Part shown: piece after piece, positions 8,164 through 16,768 of the stretch
How the letters are laid out: the number at the start of each line of letters is the position of its first letter
Numbering within the stretch: the first letter of the stretch is position 1
From: an uncultured Gammaproteobacteria bacterium
Lineage (GTDB): Bacteria > Pseudomonadota > Gammaproteobacteria > Arenicellales > JAANXG01
Length of the DNA: 32,816 bases
Reading direction: 5' to 3'
Assembly: GCA_947259175.1 (NCBI GenBank)
Contig: CAMYKW010000088.1
Span: 1-32,816, forward strand
Notes under the pieces: model-generated
What the model was told of the DNA's origin: nothing
Databases searched by the model: none
The model's input: the letters and a program-made list of their open reading frames with translations, nothing else
Program-made: the position numbers and the translations under genes

Positions 8164-8730
8164 GTGCAATCTCCGTTACAAATCTCATTTCGCCGCATGG
8201 GTCACTCCGACGCGATAGAGGCGAAGATTCGGAAACGAGCCCAGGAACTCGACAAATTCTGCGATCAGCTGATGAGCTGCCGGGTAGTGATTGAGCCGGC
8301 CCATAAACACAAACACAAAGGCAACCTTTATCAAGTGCGCATTGACGCAACCGTCCCGGGCAGGGAACTCGTGGTCACGCGAGAGCCGGACAAACATCAT
8401 GCACACGAAGACATTTATGTCTCTATACGCGACGCTTTCGACGCGATGCGCCGCCAGTTGCAGAATTACAATAGTATCCAAAGAGGAGATGTGAAATCTC
8501 ATGACGTGCCGCCGCATGGCCGCGTAACCGAGCTGCTGGGAGAAGACGGTTACGGGATCATTACTACTGCGGATGGGCGACAAATTTATTTCCACCGCAA
8601 TAGCGTAATCAACGCCGAGTTCGAGGACCTGAAACTGAGCGATGAAGTACGCTTTGCAGAGGAACAGGGAGAGAAAGGTCCCCGCGCGACCACCGTTTAC
8701 CGGGTTGGCAAACATCACGTCGTCGGATAG
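8164..8730 (+). CDS. HPF/RaiA-family ribosome-associated protein fused to a cold-shock domain
   Basis: The 188-residue protein starts at GTG 8164 with a strong AGGAGG at 8152-8157. Residues 1-105 form a hibernation-promoting-factor fold: ISFRRMGHSDAIEAKIRKRA, a middle His/Lys-rich strand (PAHKHKHKG) and EDIYVSIRDAFDAMRRQL. Residues 115-185 form a cold-shock/S1-like OB fold: GRVTELLGEDGYGIIT (RNP1-like) and IYFHRNSV (RNP2-like). HPF domains bind the decoding region of the 30S subunit; the cold-shock domain adds single-stranded nucleic-acid binding. The likely role is stress control of ribosomes or mRNA, and the gene differs from the standard single-domain HPF found next to rpoN. The fold assignment is secure; the physiological role is inferred. 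Confidence 0.9.
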   Translation: MQSPLQISFRRMGHSDAIEAKIRKRAQELDKFCDQLMSCRVVIEPAHKHKHKGNLYQVRIDATVPGRELVVTREPDKHHAHEDIYVSIRDAFDAMRRQLQNYNSIQRGDVKSHDVPPHGRVTELLGEDGYGIITTADGRQIYFHRNSVINAEFEDLKLSDEVRFAEEQGEKGPRATTVYRVGKHHVVG

Positions 8731-8964
8731 GTCAGAACAAAACCCGGGGCGGATCGCGTGCTTTTCATCGCTCGAGGTGCGGAAAAAGTGCGCGCCTGGA
8801 TATGGATCGTGGTACGTCGGTGCAGCGGAACCGTTTTCGCGCTCGTCTGCCGGCACCGATGATCGTGCCCTACCGTGACCACAGTCAATTACGCATTGCG
8901 CGCGTTCTCTTAGAATCAACACTTGTATGGTCAGACGCTCAATCACCGATGCCAGGAGGGAAAC

Positions 8965-9204
8965 ATGACCAAACCTGTCGCAGTCCCCGAGGTAGGCGCG
9001 CCCGATCCTGAACTGAAGACTTCACCTATCTTCGATAATGAAACAGAGGAATGGGAGTACGAGGATTTGGAGCTCGAGTCCGGCGTCTGTTATTTCAATG
9101 ACGCCACTTTTCCGCTCGGTGAGCACGTATCCAGCGGTGGCGAGTTATTGTGCTGCATGGAACGCGGGGTGTGGGTACGCGTCGGGTCATCCCAGGTGAA
9201 ATAG
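8965..9204 (+). CDS. Small DUF1496-like protein
   Basis: This 79-residue protein starts at ATG 8965, well supported by AGGAGGG at 8954-8960. The N-terminal half is acidic and probably disordered (NETEEWEYEDLELE). The C-terminal half reads GVCYFNDATFPLGEHVSSGG followed by ELLCCMERGVWV, which matches the pattern of DUF1496 proteins such as E. coli YnjH: Cys-Tyr, then (Y/F)xxGxxV, then L-x-Cys and a final Trp. No signal peptide is seen, unlike YnjH, so it may be cytoplasmic. The function is unknown. The gap before it (8731-8964) holds no other supported gene. Confidence 0.7.
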   Translation: MTKPVAVPEVGAPDPELKTSPIFDNETEEWEYEDLELESGVCYFNDATFPLGEHVSSGGELLCCMERGVWVRVGSSQVK

Positions 9205-9226
9205 CGCTATCAACCCCTTAGCGGAT

Positions 9227-9243
9227 CCGCCGCGCCGCGGCGG
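9227..9243. other. GC-rich dyad downstream of the DUF1496-like gene
   Basis: CCGCCGCG, C, CGCGGCGG forms a near-continuous palindrome 23 bp after the stop codon. It lacks a T-run, so it is at most a rho-dependent pause or 3'-end structure. The remaining bases to 9497 hold nothing I can name. Confidence 0.25.
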
Positions 9244-9497
9244 CGAGACCGGGGTGTTCAGGCTCGTTTCGATCACGGGCCGCATTGAGTCCTGACGGCG
9301 CTCGAACGCGCCTGGTGGTGCAGCGAACACAATGGCCGGGAATTCACCCCATCGAACATCCAGTGGTCACAACAATTCCTGGCATTTTTGCAAAGTTGGA
9401 CTATGCTCGATAGATGTCAATTTTTTGACTAAAAACACCGCCTCCAGTTTGTTATAAAAGGATGGTCGAAATCGCAACTATACCTGGGAGACGACTG

Positions 9498-9791
9498 ATG
9501 CAAGTAACCACAAAATCGGGTTCGAGCTCACAATCCAACATTACCACCGGCGCCGGTCGTGCTGCGCAAACCGGTGCAAGAAAGGGTGCTAAGAAACCGG
9601 ATGTCAAAACCCGATCACGCTCCACGAAGACGTCCGTCAAAGCGGTCATCAGCGGCGCACAGCGTCATCAATTGATATCCGAAGCCGCTTACTTCAAAGC
9701 CGAACAGCGTGGTTTTGAGGTCGGCAACGCAGTGCAAGACTGGCTGGAGGCGGAAGCCCACATCGACGCGATGTATCGAATTGAAGGCTAG
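9498..9791 (+). CDS. DUF2934-domain small basic protein
   Basis: From ATG 9498, with GGGAG at 9486-9490, the protein is 97 residues. An in-frame ATG at 9462 has a poorly placed AAAGG and is less likely. Residues 1-55 are low-complexity, rich in Lys, Arg, Ser, Thr and Gly, and look like a basic disordered tail that could touch nucleic acid. Residues 56-97 carry the DUF2934 motif: HQLISEAAYFKAEQRGF, then AVQDWLEAEAHID. The domain is common in proteobacteria, sometimes with stress genes, and has no known function. The gene stands alone with 176 bp to glgC. Confidence 0.82.
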   Translation: MQVTTKSGSSSQSNITTGAGRAAQTGARKGAKKPDVKTRSRSTKTSVKAVISGAQRHQLISEAAYFKAEQRGFEVGNAVQDWLEAEAHIDAMYRIEG

Positions 9792-9967
9792 CTCGGATCG
9801 TGCACGGGGGAACCTGTGTACAGATTGCGGGCTGGATAATGACAAGAATAACTTGACGCGCTAGCGGCGATCGTCCGTTTGTCGGGCGGCACCCGGCCGC
9901 CAAGATTTGTTAGTTTGATGGTTTCATCGATAATCAATTGCGCGGCGTGTGCCGATCGTTGCACGGG

Positions 9968-11287
9968 ATGAATCACCTGGCGAATGTCACGCCGCGGCTT
10001 CGCGGTCGCGCGGAGAAACCGGTTCAACAGCGACGCAAGCTGGATCGCTTTAAATCCGCGTTCCACGATCCGGTGCGTGACACCCTCGCTCTGGTTCTCG
10101 CGGGCGGACGCGGTTCGCGATTAAAGAACCTTACCGATTGGCGGGTCAAACCCGCGGTCCCGTTCGGCGGAAAATTCCGCATTATCGATTTCACCTTGTC
10201 GAACTGCCTCAATTCCGGACTCCGGCACATCGGGGTGCTCACTCAATACAAGGCGCACTCCCTGATCCAGCACCTGCAACAGGGTTGGAGCTTTCTTAAA
10301 GGCGAATTCAATGAGTACATCGAGCTCATTCCGGCGCAGCAACGCGTTCTGGAATCCTGGTACACCGGCACCGCCGATGCGGTGTTCCAGAACATCGATA
10401 TTATTCGTCACCACAATCCGGATCGGGTTTTGATTCTCGCCGGTGATCACATCTACAAAGCCGATTACGGCATGATGATTCAGTTCCATTTGGAGCATGA
10501 CGCCGACCTCACGGTGGGTTGCGTGGACGTGCCGATAGAAAACGCCGGTCATTTCGGCATCATGGCCATCGATGATGACGATCGGGTGATTCGATTCCGG
10601 GAAAAACCCAACCAACCGGAACCCGTACCGGGCCGAAGCGATGTCGCGCTGGCGTCCATGGGCATCTATGTGTTCAACACTGAATTTTTGTTCGATCAAC
10701 TGAACAAGGACGCCCGGACACCGGGGTCCGAACATGACTTTGGAAAGAATATCATCCCCTCCTTGATTGACGAGCATAACGTCATTGCGTATCCGATCTC
10801 GCGCATCCAGGACGGCGCATACTGGCGGGACGTGGGCACCGTTGACGCCTATTACCAGGCCAATCTGGAACTGATCGGGGTGACGCCGGAGCTGAATCTT
10901 TACGATGAGAACTGGCCGATCTGGACATACCAGGCGCAGTTGCCTCCGGCGAAATTCGTATTCGATGACGACCTCAGGCGGGGCACGGCGGTGGATTCCA
11001 TGGTATCCGGAGGCTGCATCATCTCCGGCGCGCTGGTCAGGCACTCTATTTTGTTCTCCAGCGTGCGCGTCAACTCCTTCTCACTGGTACAAGATTCCAT
11101 CGTACTTCCCGAAGTGGATATCGGACGCGATTGCGTAATCAAGAACGCCATCATCGAAAAAGGCTGCCGCCTCCCCGCGGGAACCAAGATCGGTGTCGAC
11201 CCGATAGCCGACGCCGAACACTTCTACGTGACCCCCGGCGGTGTTACCCTGGTCACGCCGGCCATGCTCGGGCAGACCGTACGCTAA
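9968..11287 (+). CDS. glgC: Glucose-1-phosphate adenylyltransferase (ADP-glucose pyrophosphorylase)
   Basis: This enzyme makes ADP-glucose from ATP and glucose-1-phosphate, the committed step of bacterial glycogen synthesis. From ATG 9968 it has 439 residues, the usual length. The N-terminal nucleotidyltransferase motif [13 protein letters not shown] is followed by [20 protein letters not shown] and [33 protein letters not shown] and the [13 protein letters not shown] metal-binding region are intact, and the sugar-binding segment [10 protein letters not shown] is present. The C-terminal third carries the hexapeptide-type left-handed beta helix ([25 protein letters not shown]). An in-frame TTG at 9938 is a possible earlier start. 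No other glycogen gene is in the window. Confidence 0.97.
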   Translation: MNHLANVTPRLRGRAEKPVQQRRKLDRFKSAFHDPVRDTLALVLAGGRGSRLKNLTDWRVKPAVPFGGKFRIIDFTLSNCLNSGLRHIGVLTQYKAHSLIQHLQQGWSFLKGEFNEYIELIPAQQRVLESWYTGTADAVFQNIDIIRHHNPDRVLILAGDHIYKADYGMMIQFHLEHDADLTVGCVDVPIENAGHFGIMAIDDDDRVIRFREKPNQPEPVPGRSDVALASMGIYVFNTEFLFDQLNKDARTPGSEHDFGKNIIPSLIDEHNVIAYPISRIQDGAYWRDVGTVDAYYQANLELIGVTPELNLYDENWPIWTYQAQLPPAKFVFDDDLRRGTAVDSMVSGGCIISGALVRHSILFSSVRVNSFSLVQDSIVLPEVDIGRDCVIKNAIIEKGCRLPAGTKIGVDPIADAEHFYVTPGGVTLVTPAMLGQTVR

Positions 11288-11455
11288 ACATCCGGCGGCG
11301 GGCGCGAGGGTCGCCGGTCGGGCATGTCTTGCGCCGGACAGCCGGCACCGCAACCACCAACGGCGGGAACGGCCGCGGCGTTCGCATCCGTCGCGGCTGG
11401 CCGCGCAATTTGCGCTATCATCCCGGGTGGGCACATACATAGAACTTGATATCGC

Positions 11456-12139
11456 ATGCATCCCGCGTGGAAAGCTAAAATAACCGTGAACATCGGTATC
11501 AAAAGATTTATCGACCGCCTGGCGCTGATGTTAGCGCTTCTCGGCACGGCTTGCAGTCCGGCGAACGTGGTCAGCCAGCAGGTGTTGACGGGGGGCGCGT
11601 TACTGAAAACCCTGCAGTCCGGGGGAAACAACATCTACTTCCGCCATGCGCAGACCGACTGGTCGCAAAGCGACCACATTGAGCGCGCCGGGGACTGGAC
11701 GAGTTGCGACGCGTCGCGCGTCCGCCAGCTGTCAGACGAGGGACGCCGCACGGCGAAGGCGGTAGGGGCGCACATGCGGACGTTGCGTATTCCGGTGAGT
11801 AAAGTTCTGGCCAGTCCCTATTGCCGCACCGTGGAGACCGCCGAGTTATTGGATCTGGGAGCCGTCGGCACGACGACTGACATCATGAATCTGAGGGTGG
11901 CGGAGTATTTCGGCGGGCGAGAAGCCATTTTGAAACGCGCCCGTCTGCGCCTCGCCATGACGCCGCCGCCCGGCAGCAATATCGTGCTCGTCGCCCACGG
12001 AAACGTCGCGCGTGACGCGACCGACGTGTATCCCGGGGAGGCCGAGGCCGTTGTGTTCCGCGCACGCGGGGACGGTGATTTTACCTTTATCGGCCGCCTC
12101 ACTCCGGAACAGTGGGCGGAGCTGGCGCGACCCAACTAG
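11456..12139 (+). CDS. Exported histidine-phosphatase-family protein
   Basis: The protein has 227 residues. The N-terminus has a basic stretch, a hydrophobic segment LALMLALLGTAC and then SPAN; the Cys suggests a lipoprotein, though LGTAC is a non-ideal lipobox. The catalytic core follows: YFRHAQTDWS (RH motif with the nucleophilic His, Ala in place of the usual Gly), ASPYCRTVETAELL with the phosphate-binding Arg, and LVAHGN with the second catalytic His. The fold is that of phosphoglycerate-mutase-like phosphatases; the substrate is unknown. Its TAG stop (12137-12139) is also the first three bases of a small transposable element; the base after the element is G, so the gene ended at the same TAG before the insertion. 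Confidence 0.85.
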   Translation: MHPAWKAKITVNIGIKRFIDRLALMLALLGTACSPANVVSQQVLTGGALLKTLQSGGNNIYFRHAQTDWSQSDHIERAGDWTSCDASRVRQLSDEGRRTAKAVGAHMRTLRIPVSKVLASPYCRTVETAELLDLGAVGTTTDIMNLRVAEYFGGREAILKRARLRLAMTPPPGSNIVLVAHGNVARDATDVYPGEAEAVVFRARGDGDFTFIGRLTPEQWAELARPN

Positions 12140-12329
12140 CCCGCATTTCTCACCAGGATCCCGGATGCTGGCGCAGGACTCGTGCAGCTGCGCGCTGCGC
12201 CTGGAGCGAGACCCATAGCGAGCTATGGGTCGAGCGAAGGCCAAGCGCAGGTGTGCGAGAACCGGTATATTGCCTTATACATCAATGTCAACCGTCAACC
12301 TGGCGCCGCCTGGTGAGAAATGCGGGCTA
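12137..12329 (+). mobile_element. Small CTAG-targeted MITE, copy A (193 bp)
   Basis: Perfect terminal inverted repeats GCCCGCATTTCTCACCAGG are bounded by TA on both sides within CTAG (12136-12139 and 12327-12330). There is no room for a transposase. The left arm (about 12158-12246) is shared with copies B and C and contains a 10-bp stem GACCCATAGC/GCTATGGGTC around a GA spacer. The right arm differs from the other copies except for GGCGCCG next to the terminal repeat. The TA duplication and CTAG target match IS630-type (Tc1/mariner-like) insertion. It lies between the histidine phosphatase and the UxaA-type gene. Confidence 0.88.
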
Positions 12330-12483
12330 GCGCCATTCACTACCGGGAACCCATGCCGCCGGCGGGTGCATCGCGGCCGCAGATCATTTTCGCGGCCCAA
12401 CGCTGATTCCGGGTCGGACTTCTGCTAACCTCTAAACTATCTATCCAGCCCGCCGTTCCGGTGTCCACAAAGGAGAGAAGTCG

Positions 12484-14010
12484 ATGGTCTCCCACGCCGC
12501 AATTCGTCTCAGCCCCAACGACAACGTGGCCGTTGCGCTGCAGGATATCGCCAAGGGCGAAGGCGTTGCACCGGCCGCCATTACCGCTCGCGCCCCGATT
12601 CCACGCGGCCACAAGCTTGCCATCGAGGCTGTTGATAAGGACGCACCGGTGATGAAGTATGGTCAGATTATCGGTTTCGCATCCGAACACATCGCACCCG
12701 GCGCCCATGTGCACGTACACAACGTGTGTATGGGGGATTTCGAGCGGGATTACGCCTTCGGTGTAGACGCGACCGAGACCGCCATGGTGGCCGAGGCCGA
12801 GCGCGCCACCTTCGAAGGATTCGTGCGGGATGACGGACGGGTCGGTACACGAAACTACATCGGTATCGTCACCTCCGTGAACTGCTCGGCCACAGTCGCA
12901 CGACATATCGCGCGGGAGGTGGAGCAGCGCGGCATGTTGGATGGGTACGCCAATATTGACGGCGTGGTGCCGATCGTCCATGGCGCCGGCTGCTGCGTCG
13001 CCTCCGACGACGAGGGCTTCCGCATGCTGCAGCGAACCGTGTGGGGCCACGCCCGGCATCCCAACTTTGCGGCGGTGTTGATGCTGGGACTGGGTTGCGA
13101 ATCCAACCAGATTCCCCTCATGGTCAAGGCCGCGGGACAACCCCCGGGAGAAACCTTCCACTACACGACCATCCAGAAACAAGGCGGCACCCGTAAAACC
13201 ATAGAACAGGCGATCGCCTGGTTCACAAAGGCGTTGCCCCGCGCCAACGCGAAGCGGCGTCAGGCCGTGCCGGTGTCGGAGCTGACCGTGGCGCTGCAAT
13301 GTGGCGGGTCGGACGGCTACTCGGGCATCAGCGCGAATCCCGCCCTGGGTCTGGCCGTCGACACCCTGGTGCGCCATGGCGGCTCGGGGGTGTTGGCGGA
13401 AACGCCGGAGATCTACGGCGCCGAACATCTGCTCACGCGCCGCGCCGCGTCCCGCGAAATCGGTGAGAAACTGATCGAGCGTATCCGCTGGTGGGAGGAT
13501 TACACCGCGAGGAATCACGGCAACATGAACAACAACCCCACGCCGGGAAACAAAGCCGGCGGCTTGACCACCATTCTCGAAAAATCCCTGGGCGCGGTGG
13601 CCAAAGGCGGATCTACCAAGCTGGTCGAAGTGTATCGATATGCGGAGCCGATCACCGCCAAAGGCTTCGTGTTCATGGACAGTCCCGGTTATGACCCCTG
13701 CTCGATCACCGGCGAGGTGGCCTCGGGCTGCAACCTGGTGTGTTTCACCACCGGGCGCGGCTCGGTGTACGGCAACAAACCGGTTCCGAGCGTCAAAATG
13801 TCCACCAATACACCGATATATGAACATATGGCCGAGGACATGGATGTCAATTGCGGCACCATCATCGACGGCACCGAGACCCTGGAACAGGTCGGTGAAC
13901 GCATATTCAAGAAAATGCTCGCCGTAGCCAGCGGCGAGAAGACCAAGTCGGAGGAACTTGGATTCGGCGACGCCGAATTCGTTCCCTGGCAGGTTAGCGC
14001 GCAAATGTAG
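12484..14010 (+). CDS. uxaA: UxaA-type sugar acid dehydratase (altronate/galactarate family)
   Basis: This 508-residue enzyme starts at ATG 12484 with AGGAGA at 12471-12476. Residues 1-90 form the SAF domain (LSPNDNVAVALQDIAKGE, RGHKLAIEAV, APGAHVHVHN), closely resembling E. coli UxaA. The main body has FVRDDGRVGTRNYIGIVTSV, HGAGCC and CGGSDGYSGISANPALG, then MDSPGYDPCSITGEVASGCN and GRGSVYGNKPVPSVKM, motifs of the iron-dependent altronate/galactarate dehydratases. The usual reaction is dehydration of D-altronate to 2-keto-3-deoxygluconate. No uronate pathway gene is nearby, so the real substrate may be another hexonate or aldarate. It is followed by a LysE-type exporter 58 bp downstream. Confidence 0.9.
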   Translation: MVSHAAIRLSPNDNVAVALQDIAKGEGVAPAAITARAPIPRGHKLAIEAVDKDAPVMKYGQIIGFASEHIAPGAHVHVHNVCMGDFERDYAFGVDATETAMVAEAERATFEGFVRDDGRVGTRNYIGIVTSVNCSATVARHIAREVEQRGMLDGYANIDGVVPIVHGAGCCVASDDEGFRMLQRTVWGHARHPNFAAVLMLGLGCESNQIPLMVKAAGQPPGETFHYTTIQKQGGTRKTIEQAIAWFTKALPRANAKRRQAVPVSELTVALQCGGSDGYSGISANPALGLAVDTLVRHGGSGVLAETPEIYGAEHLLTRRAASREIGEKLIERIRWWEDYTARNHGNMNNNPTPGNKAGGLTTILEKSLGAVAKGGSTKLVEVYRYAEPITAKGFVFMDSPGYDPCSITGEVASGCNLVCFTTGRGSVYGNKPVPSVKMSTNTPIYEHMAEDMDVNCGTIIDGTETLEQVGERIFKKMLAVASGEKTKSEELGFGDAEFVPWQVSAQM

Positions 14011-14068
14011 CGCGGGGCATAAACAATGCGTGTAAACCCATCGCGCGCCAGATCGTTGTCGTCCCAAA

Positions 14069-14710
14069 TTGATTGATCCATCGACTATCGCCGTTTTTGT
14101 CGCCGCCTCCTTCGTGCTGTTGATTACACCGGGGCCGGCCGTGTTGTTTATCGTCACGCGCAGCCTCGACGGCGGCAGCCATGCGGGCGTCGCCGCCACC
14201 TTGGGCGTCGCCACCGGAACGCTTGTTCACGTCACCGCCGCCGCCCTCGGGTTGTCTACGCTTCTGGTCACCTCATCGTCGGCGTTTAACGTGGTCAAAT
14301 ACCTGGGCGCCGCGTACCTTATTTACCTCGGTCTGCGCTCACTCACCACGCGAGAATCCCCCATACCCTCCGGCACACCGGCCGCGAAGTCCTTACGCAG
14401 GATCTGGGTGGAAGGAATTATGTTGCAGTTACTCAATCCCAAAGTAGCATTGTTCCTGTTCGCGCTGTTGCCGCAGTTTATCGATCCGTCAAGAGGACAG
14501 CCGGCGCTGCAGATGTTTGTCCTCGGGCTGGTGTTGTTGACACTGGGCGTCGTCACCGACGGCGCCTACGCGCTGGGGTCCGGCGCGGCCCGCAAATGGT
14601 TGCGGCACCCGACGGTGCTTCGCGGTCAACGCCGGCTCTCCGGCGGGGTATTGATTGCGCTGGGTATCGCCGCTGCGGTGTCGGACGCCGGCGGCAGGGG
14701 CAAAACCTAG
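14069..14710 (+). CDS. LysE/RhtB-family amino acid exporter
   Basis: The 213-residue inner-membrane protein has about six helices and the family signature near the N-terminus: FVLLITPGPAVLFIVTRSL, then GVAATLGVATGTLVHVTAAA with its small-residue repeats, and KYLGAAYLIYLGLRSL. A later segment LLNPKVALFLFALLPQFID matches the conserved NPK-x-x-LFF-x-x-x-PQF motif. Relatives export lysine, homoserine, threonine, leucine or other small molecules. The reading frame opens with TTG at 14069; no ATG occurs nearby upstream in frame. It sits on the same strand as the UxaA-type gene, but a shared role is not obvious. Confidence 0.92.
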   Translation: MIDPSTIAVFVAASFVLLITPGPAVLFIVTRSLDGGSHAGVAATLGVATGTLVHVTAAALGLSTLLVTSSSAFNVVKYLGAAYLIYLGLRSLTTRESPIPSGTPAAKSLRRIWVEGIMLQLLNPKVALFLFALLPQFIDPSRGQPALQMFVLGLVLLTLGVVTDGAYALGSGAARKWLRHPTVLRGQRRLSGGVLIALGIAAAVSDAGGRGKT

Positions 14711-14925
14711 CCCGCCCGAGCACCCCATCCTCGCCCCTCGCCGGGCTTATTTTTCGTCTATTTATCCATGGGTTAAGCAGGTTCCGCAAAAAGCTGCTAG
14801 AACTATAAATAGGAACTGCATCAACAGCCGGTGAGGATCGAACTTGGTACGAGATAAACGCGAACAAGCAGTAGGCGTGGGCCACGGGTCCCCCCTCGCC
14901 ATGTCGTTAGTCAGGGAGGTGACCG

Positions 14926-16716
14926 ATGCGTTGGTATGAGCGGCTCAATGTACGGCTGATGGCGCCCATACTCATTGTGCTTCTGGTTTCGATTTCACTT
15001 TCGCTGGGCTGGCTGTTCAAACATCAGGAGGCGCAGGTTATCGATCGCGCGCGAGACGAGGCTCTTCTGATCAATCAGATCGTCAAATCGGCGATACGCA
15101 ACCAGATGCTGAAAAACGTCAATGACACGGCTCAGGATACGATCGCCACCATTCAGGCCCGTACTCAGCTCTCTGATATATCAGTGATCTCCAAGAACGG
15201 CGTTGTCCATCTATCCTCGAATCCCGCCAAGATCGGCACCACCGTCGACTGGACGAATCCCACCTGCTCCCGTTGTCATTCCTCCAAGGAGCGGCCCATG
15301 GCCCAGGCTACTTTCTTGAATACGGAAGAGTCCAATACGTTGCGATCTATGAATCTTATCGAAAACGAAGTTGCATGCCACGAGTGTCACGGGAAAGATG
15401 CCAAATACCTGGGTGTCATGATCGTGGATCAAGACGTCAGGAGAGACATCAACCGTGTAACGCAAGTTCAGAAATCTCTCATCGGGGCCGGTTCGATCAC
15501 TCTGGCCGCGATTTTCGGACTCATAATCATCATTGTTCAGCGACTCGTACAGCGACCCGTGGACCAGTTGCTCGTAGGCATACGGGGAATACGCAATCGA
15601 GAGTTCGACACACGGATCGATACCAAAGTTGGCGGTGAATTGGGGGAACTCGCCGGCGCGTTCAATGAAATGGTCGTCGATACCCGACACTATGTACAAG
15701 AAATCAATAGCAAGACTTTCGAGCTCTCGACGTTGTACTCAATTGTCGAGCGCGTCACCCGCAGCATCGATCTCAACCAGCTGCGGAATATCATTCTGGA
15801 TATCATCATGGATTCTTTTGCCAACGTTGAGCTGGGAGCCATCGTATTTGAGACCCAGGATAAGGACAGACTCCAGTTGAACCTGCGCAACGCGGGTGAT
15901 GCGGAGACTGTCTGCTTGGATTATGGCGACCGGTCCGATCAAGTTCAGGATCTGTTCGAATTCGAATTCCTGCAGCGCTGGTTACACGGGGACATCAACG
16001 AGGTCACCCACCTCGATCAGAGAAATGCGATTCTCGTGCCACTGCGGTCAGAGGGCAAGGACACGGGACTGCTGTACGCACGAAAACGGGCCGGCGAGTC
16101 GTTTTCCCAGGGCGAGACTCAACTGCTCGACGCGCTGCGCACGCACGTGTCGGTAGCGCTGGAAAATGCACGCCTTTATTCCCTTGCCATCACCGACGAG
16201 CTGACCCAGCTCTATACCATGCGTTACTTCCAGCACGCGATGCAGGAACAGACCACAAAATACATCCGATACGGGCAGAAGCATGCGCTGCTGATGCTCG
16301 ATCTGGATGACTTCAAGCAGATCAACGACGAGCACGGCCACCCGGCCGGTGACGCCGTGCTGTCGCGGATCGCAAAGGTCCTGCTTCGCTGCGTCAGAGA
16401 TATCGACATCATATCCCGCTACGGCGGTGAGGAGTTCGCTGTAATCCTGCCGGAAACCGACGAGAAAGCCGCGCGGGTGGTGGCCGAACGGATCCGTTCA
16501 GAAACCGAAAACGAACAGATCAAGATTGGCGACAAAACCCTGCAGTGCACGCTCAGCATCGGCATCGCATGCTGTCCGGCGCATGCCACCGTCGTGCGCG
16601 AGATCGTCGAAAAGGCGGATACCGCCCTTTACCGAGCGAAGGCGCTGGGAAAGAACCGAGCGTTCTCCGCGTCGGCGCTGGGTGATGATCAAAGAGAATC
16701 GCTTGCCATGACCTGA
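14926..16716 (+). CDS. Membrane diguanylate cyclase with periplasmic diheme (two CxxCH) sensor
   Basis: The 596-residue protein starts at ATG 14926, preceded by AGGGAGGTGA, a near-perfect Shine-Dalgarno. Order: TM helix (about 11-31), periplasmic domain (32-185), second TM (186-208), HAMP (about 205-260), GAF-like domain (about 270-418), GGDEF domain (about 420-585). The periplasmic domain carries CSRCH (114-118) and CHECH (151-155), two c-type heme attachment motifs. The GGDEF core is GGEEF (500-504) with the product-inhibition site RDID (491-494) five residues before it, and metal-binding LDLDDFKQIN, so it should be active in making c-di-GMP. Heme-bearing periplasmic sensors are known from Geobacter chemoreceptors; here one is coupled to c-di-GMP synthesis, probably sensing redox state, oxygen, NO or another heme ligand (inferred). 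Confidence 0.93.
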   Translation: MRWYERLNVRLMAPILIVLLVSISLSLGWLFKHQEAQVIDRARDEALLINQIVKSAIRNQMLKNVNDTAQDTIATIQARTQLSDISVISKNGVVHLSSNPAKIGTTVDWTNPTCSRCHSSKERPMAQATFLNTEESNTLRSMNLIENEVACHECHGKDAKYLGVMIVDQDVRRDINRVTQVQKSLIGAGSITLAAIFGLIIIIVQRLVQRPVDQLLVGIRGIRNREFDTRIDTKVGGELGELAGAFNEMVVDTRHYVQEINSKTFELSTLYSIVERVTRSIDLNQLRNIILDIIMDSFANVELGAIVFETQDKDRLQLNLRNAGDAETVCLDYGDRSDQVQDLFEFEFLQRWLHGDINEVTHLDQRNAILVPLRSEGKDTGLLYARKRAGESFSQGETQLLDALRTHVSVALENARLYSLAITDELTQLYTMRYFQHAMQEQTTKYIRYGQKHALLMLDLDDFKQINDEHGHPAGDAVLSRIAKVLLRCVRDIDIISRYGGEEFAVILPETDEKAARVVAERIRSETENEQIKIGDKTLQCTLSIGIACCPAHATVVREIVEKADTALYRAKALGKNRAFSASALGDDQRESLAMT

Positions 16717-16739
16717 ACCGCAGGGCGGCGGTTGTTTTC
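16716..16739 (+). terminator. Possible weak terminator after the diheme cyclase
   Basis: AACCGC and GCGGTT form a 6-bp stem with a 6-nt loop, followed by GTTTTC. It begins at the last base of the cyclase stop codon and lies between two convergent genes, where a terminator is expected. Confidence 0.4.
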
Positions 16740-16768
16740 AACCGATCGGCTTTGCTTGAACAGGAGGC

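Noticed and set aside
8185-8946. A 253-codon minus-strand frame opposite the HPF/cold-shock gene
   Set aside because: The plus strand has a well-supported two-domain protein and a strong AGGAGG; the minus frame has none of these.
9425-9458. A sigma-70 promoter TTGACT...TATAAA before the DUF2934 gene
   Set aside because: The spacing between the hexamers is 21-22 bp, too long for a normal promoter.
12340-14214. A 624-codon minus-strand open frame covering the UxaA-type gene
   Set aside because: It is a GC-rich shadow: it contains no recognisable motif, while the plus strand has a complete UxaA-type protein with a good ribosome binding site.
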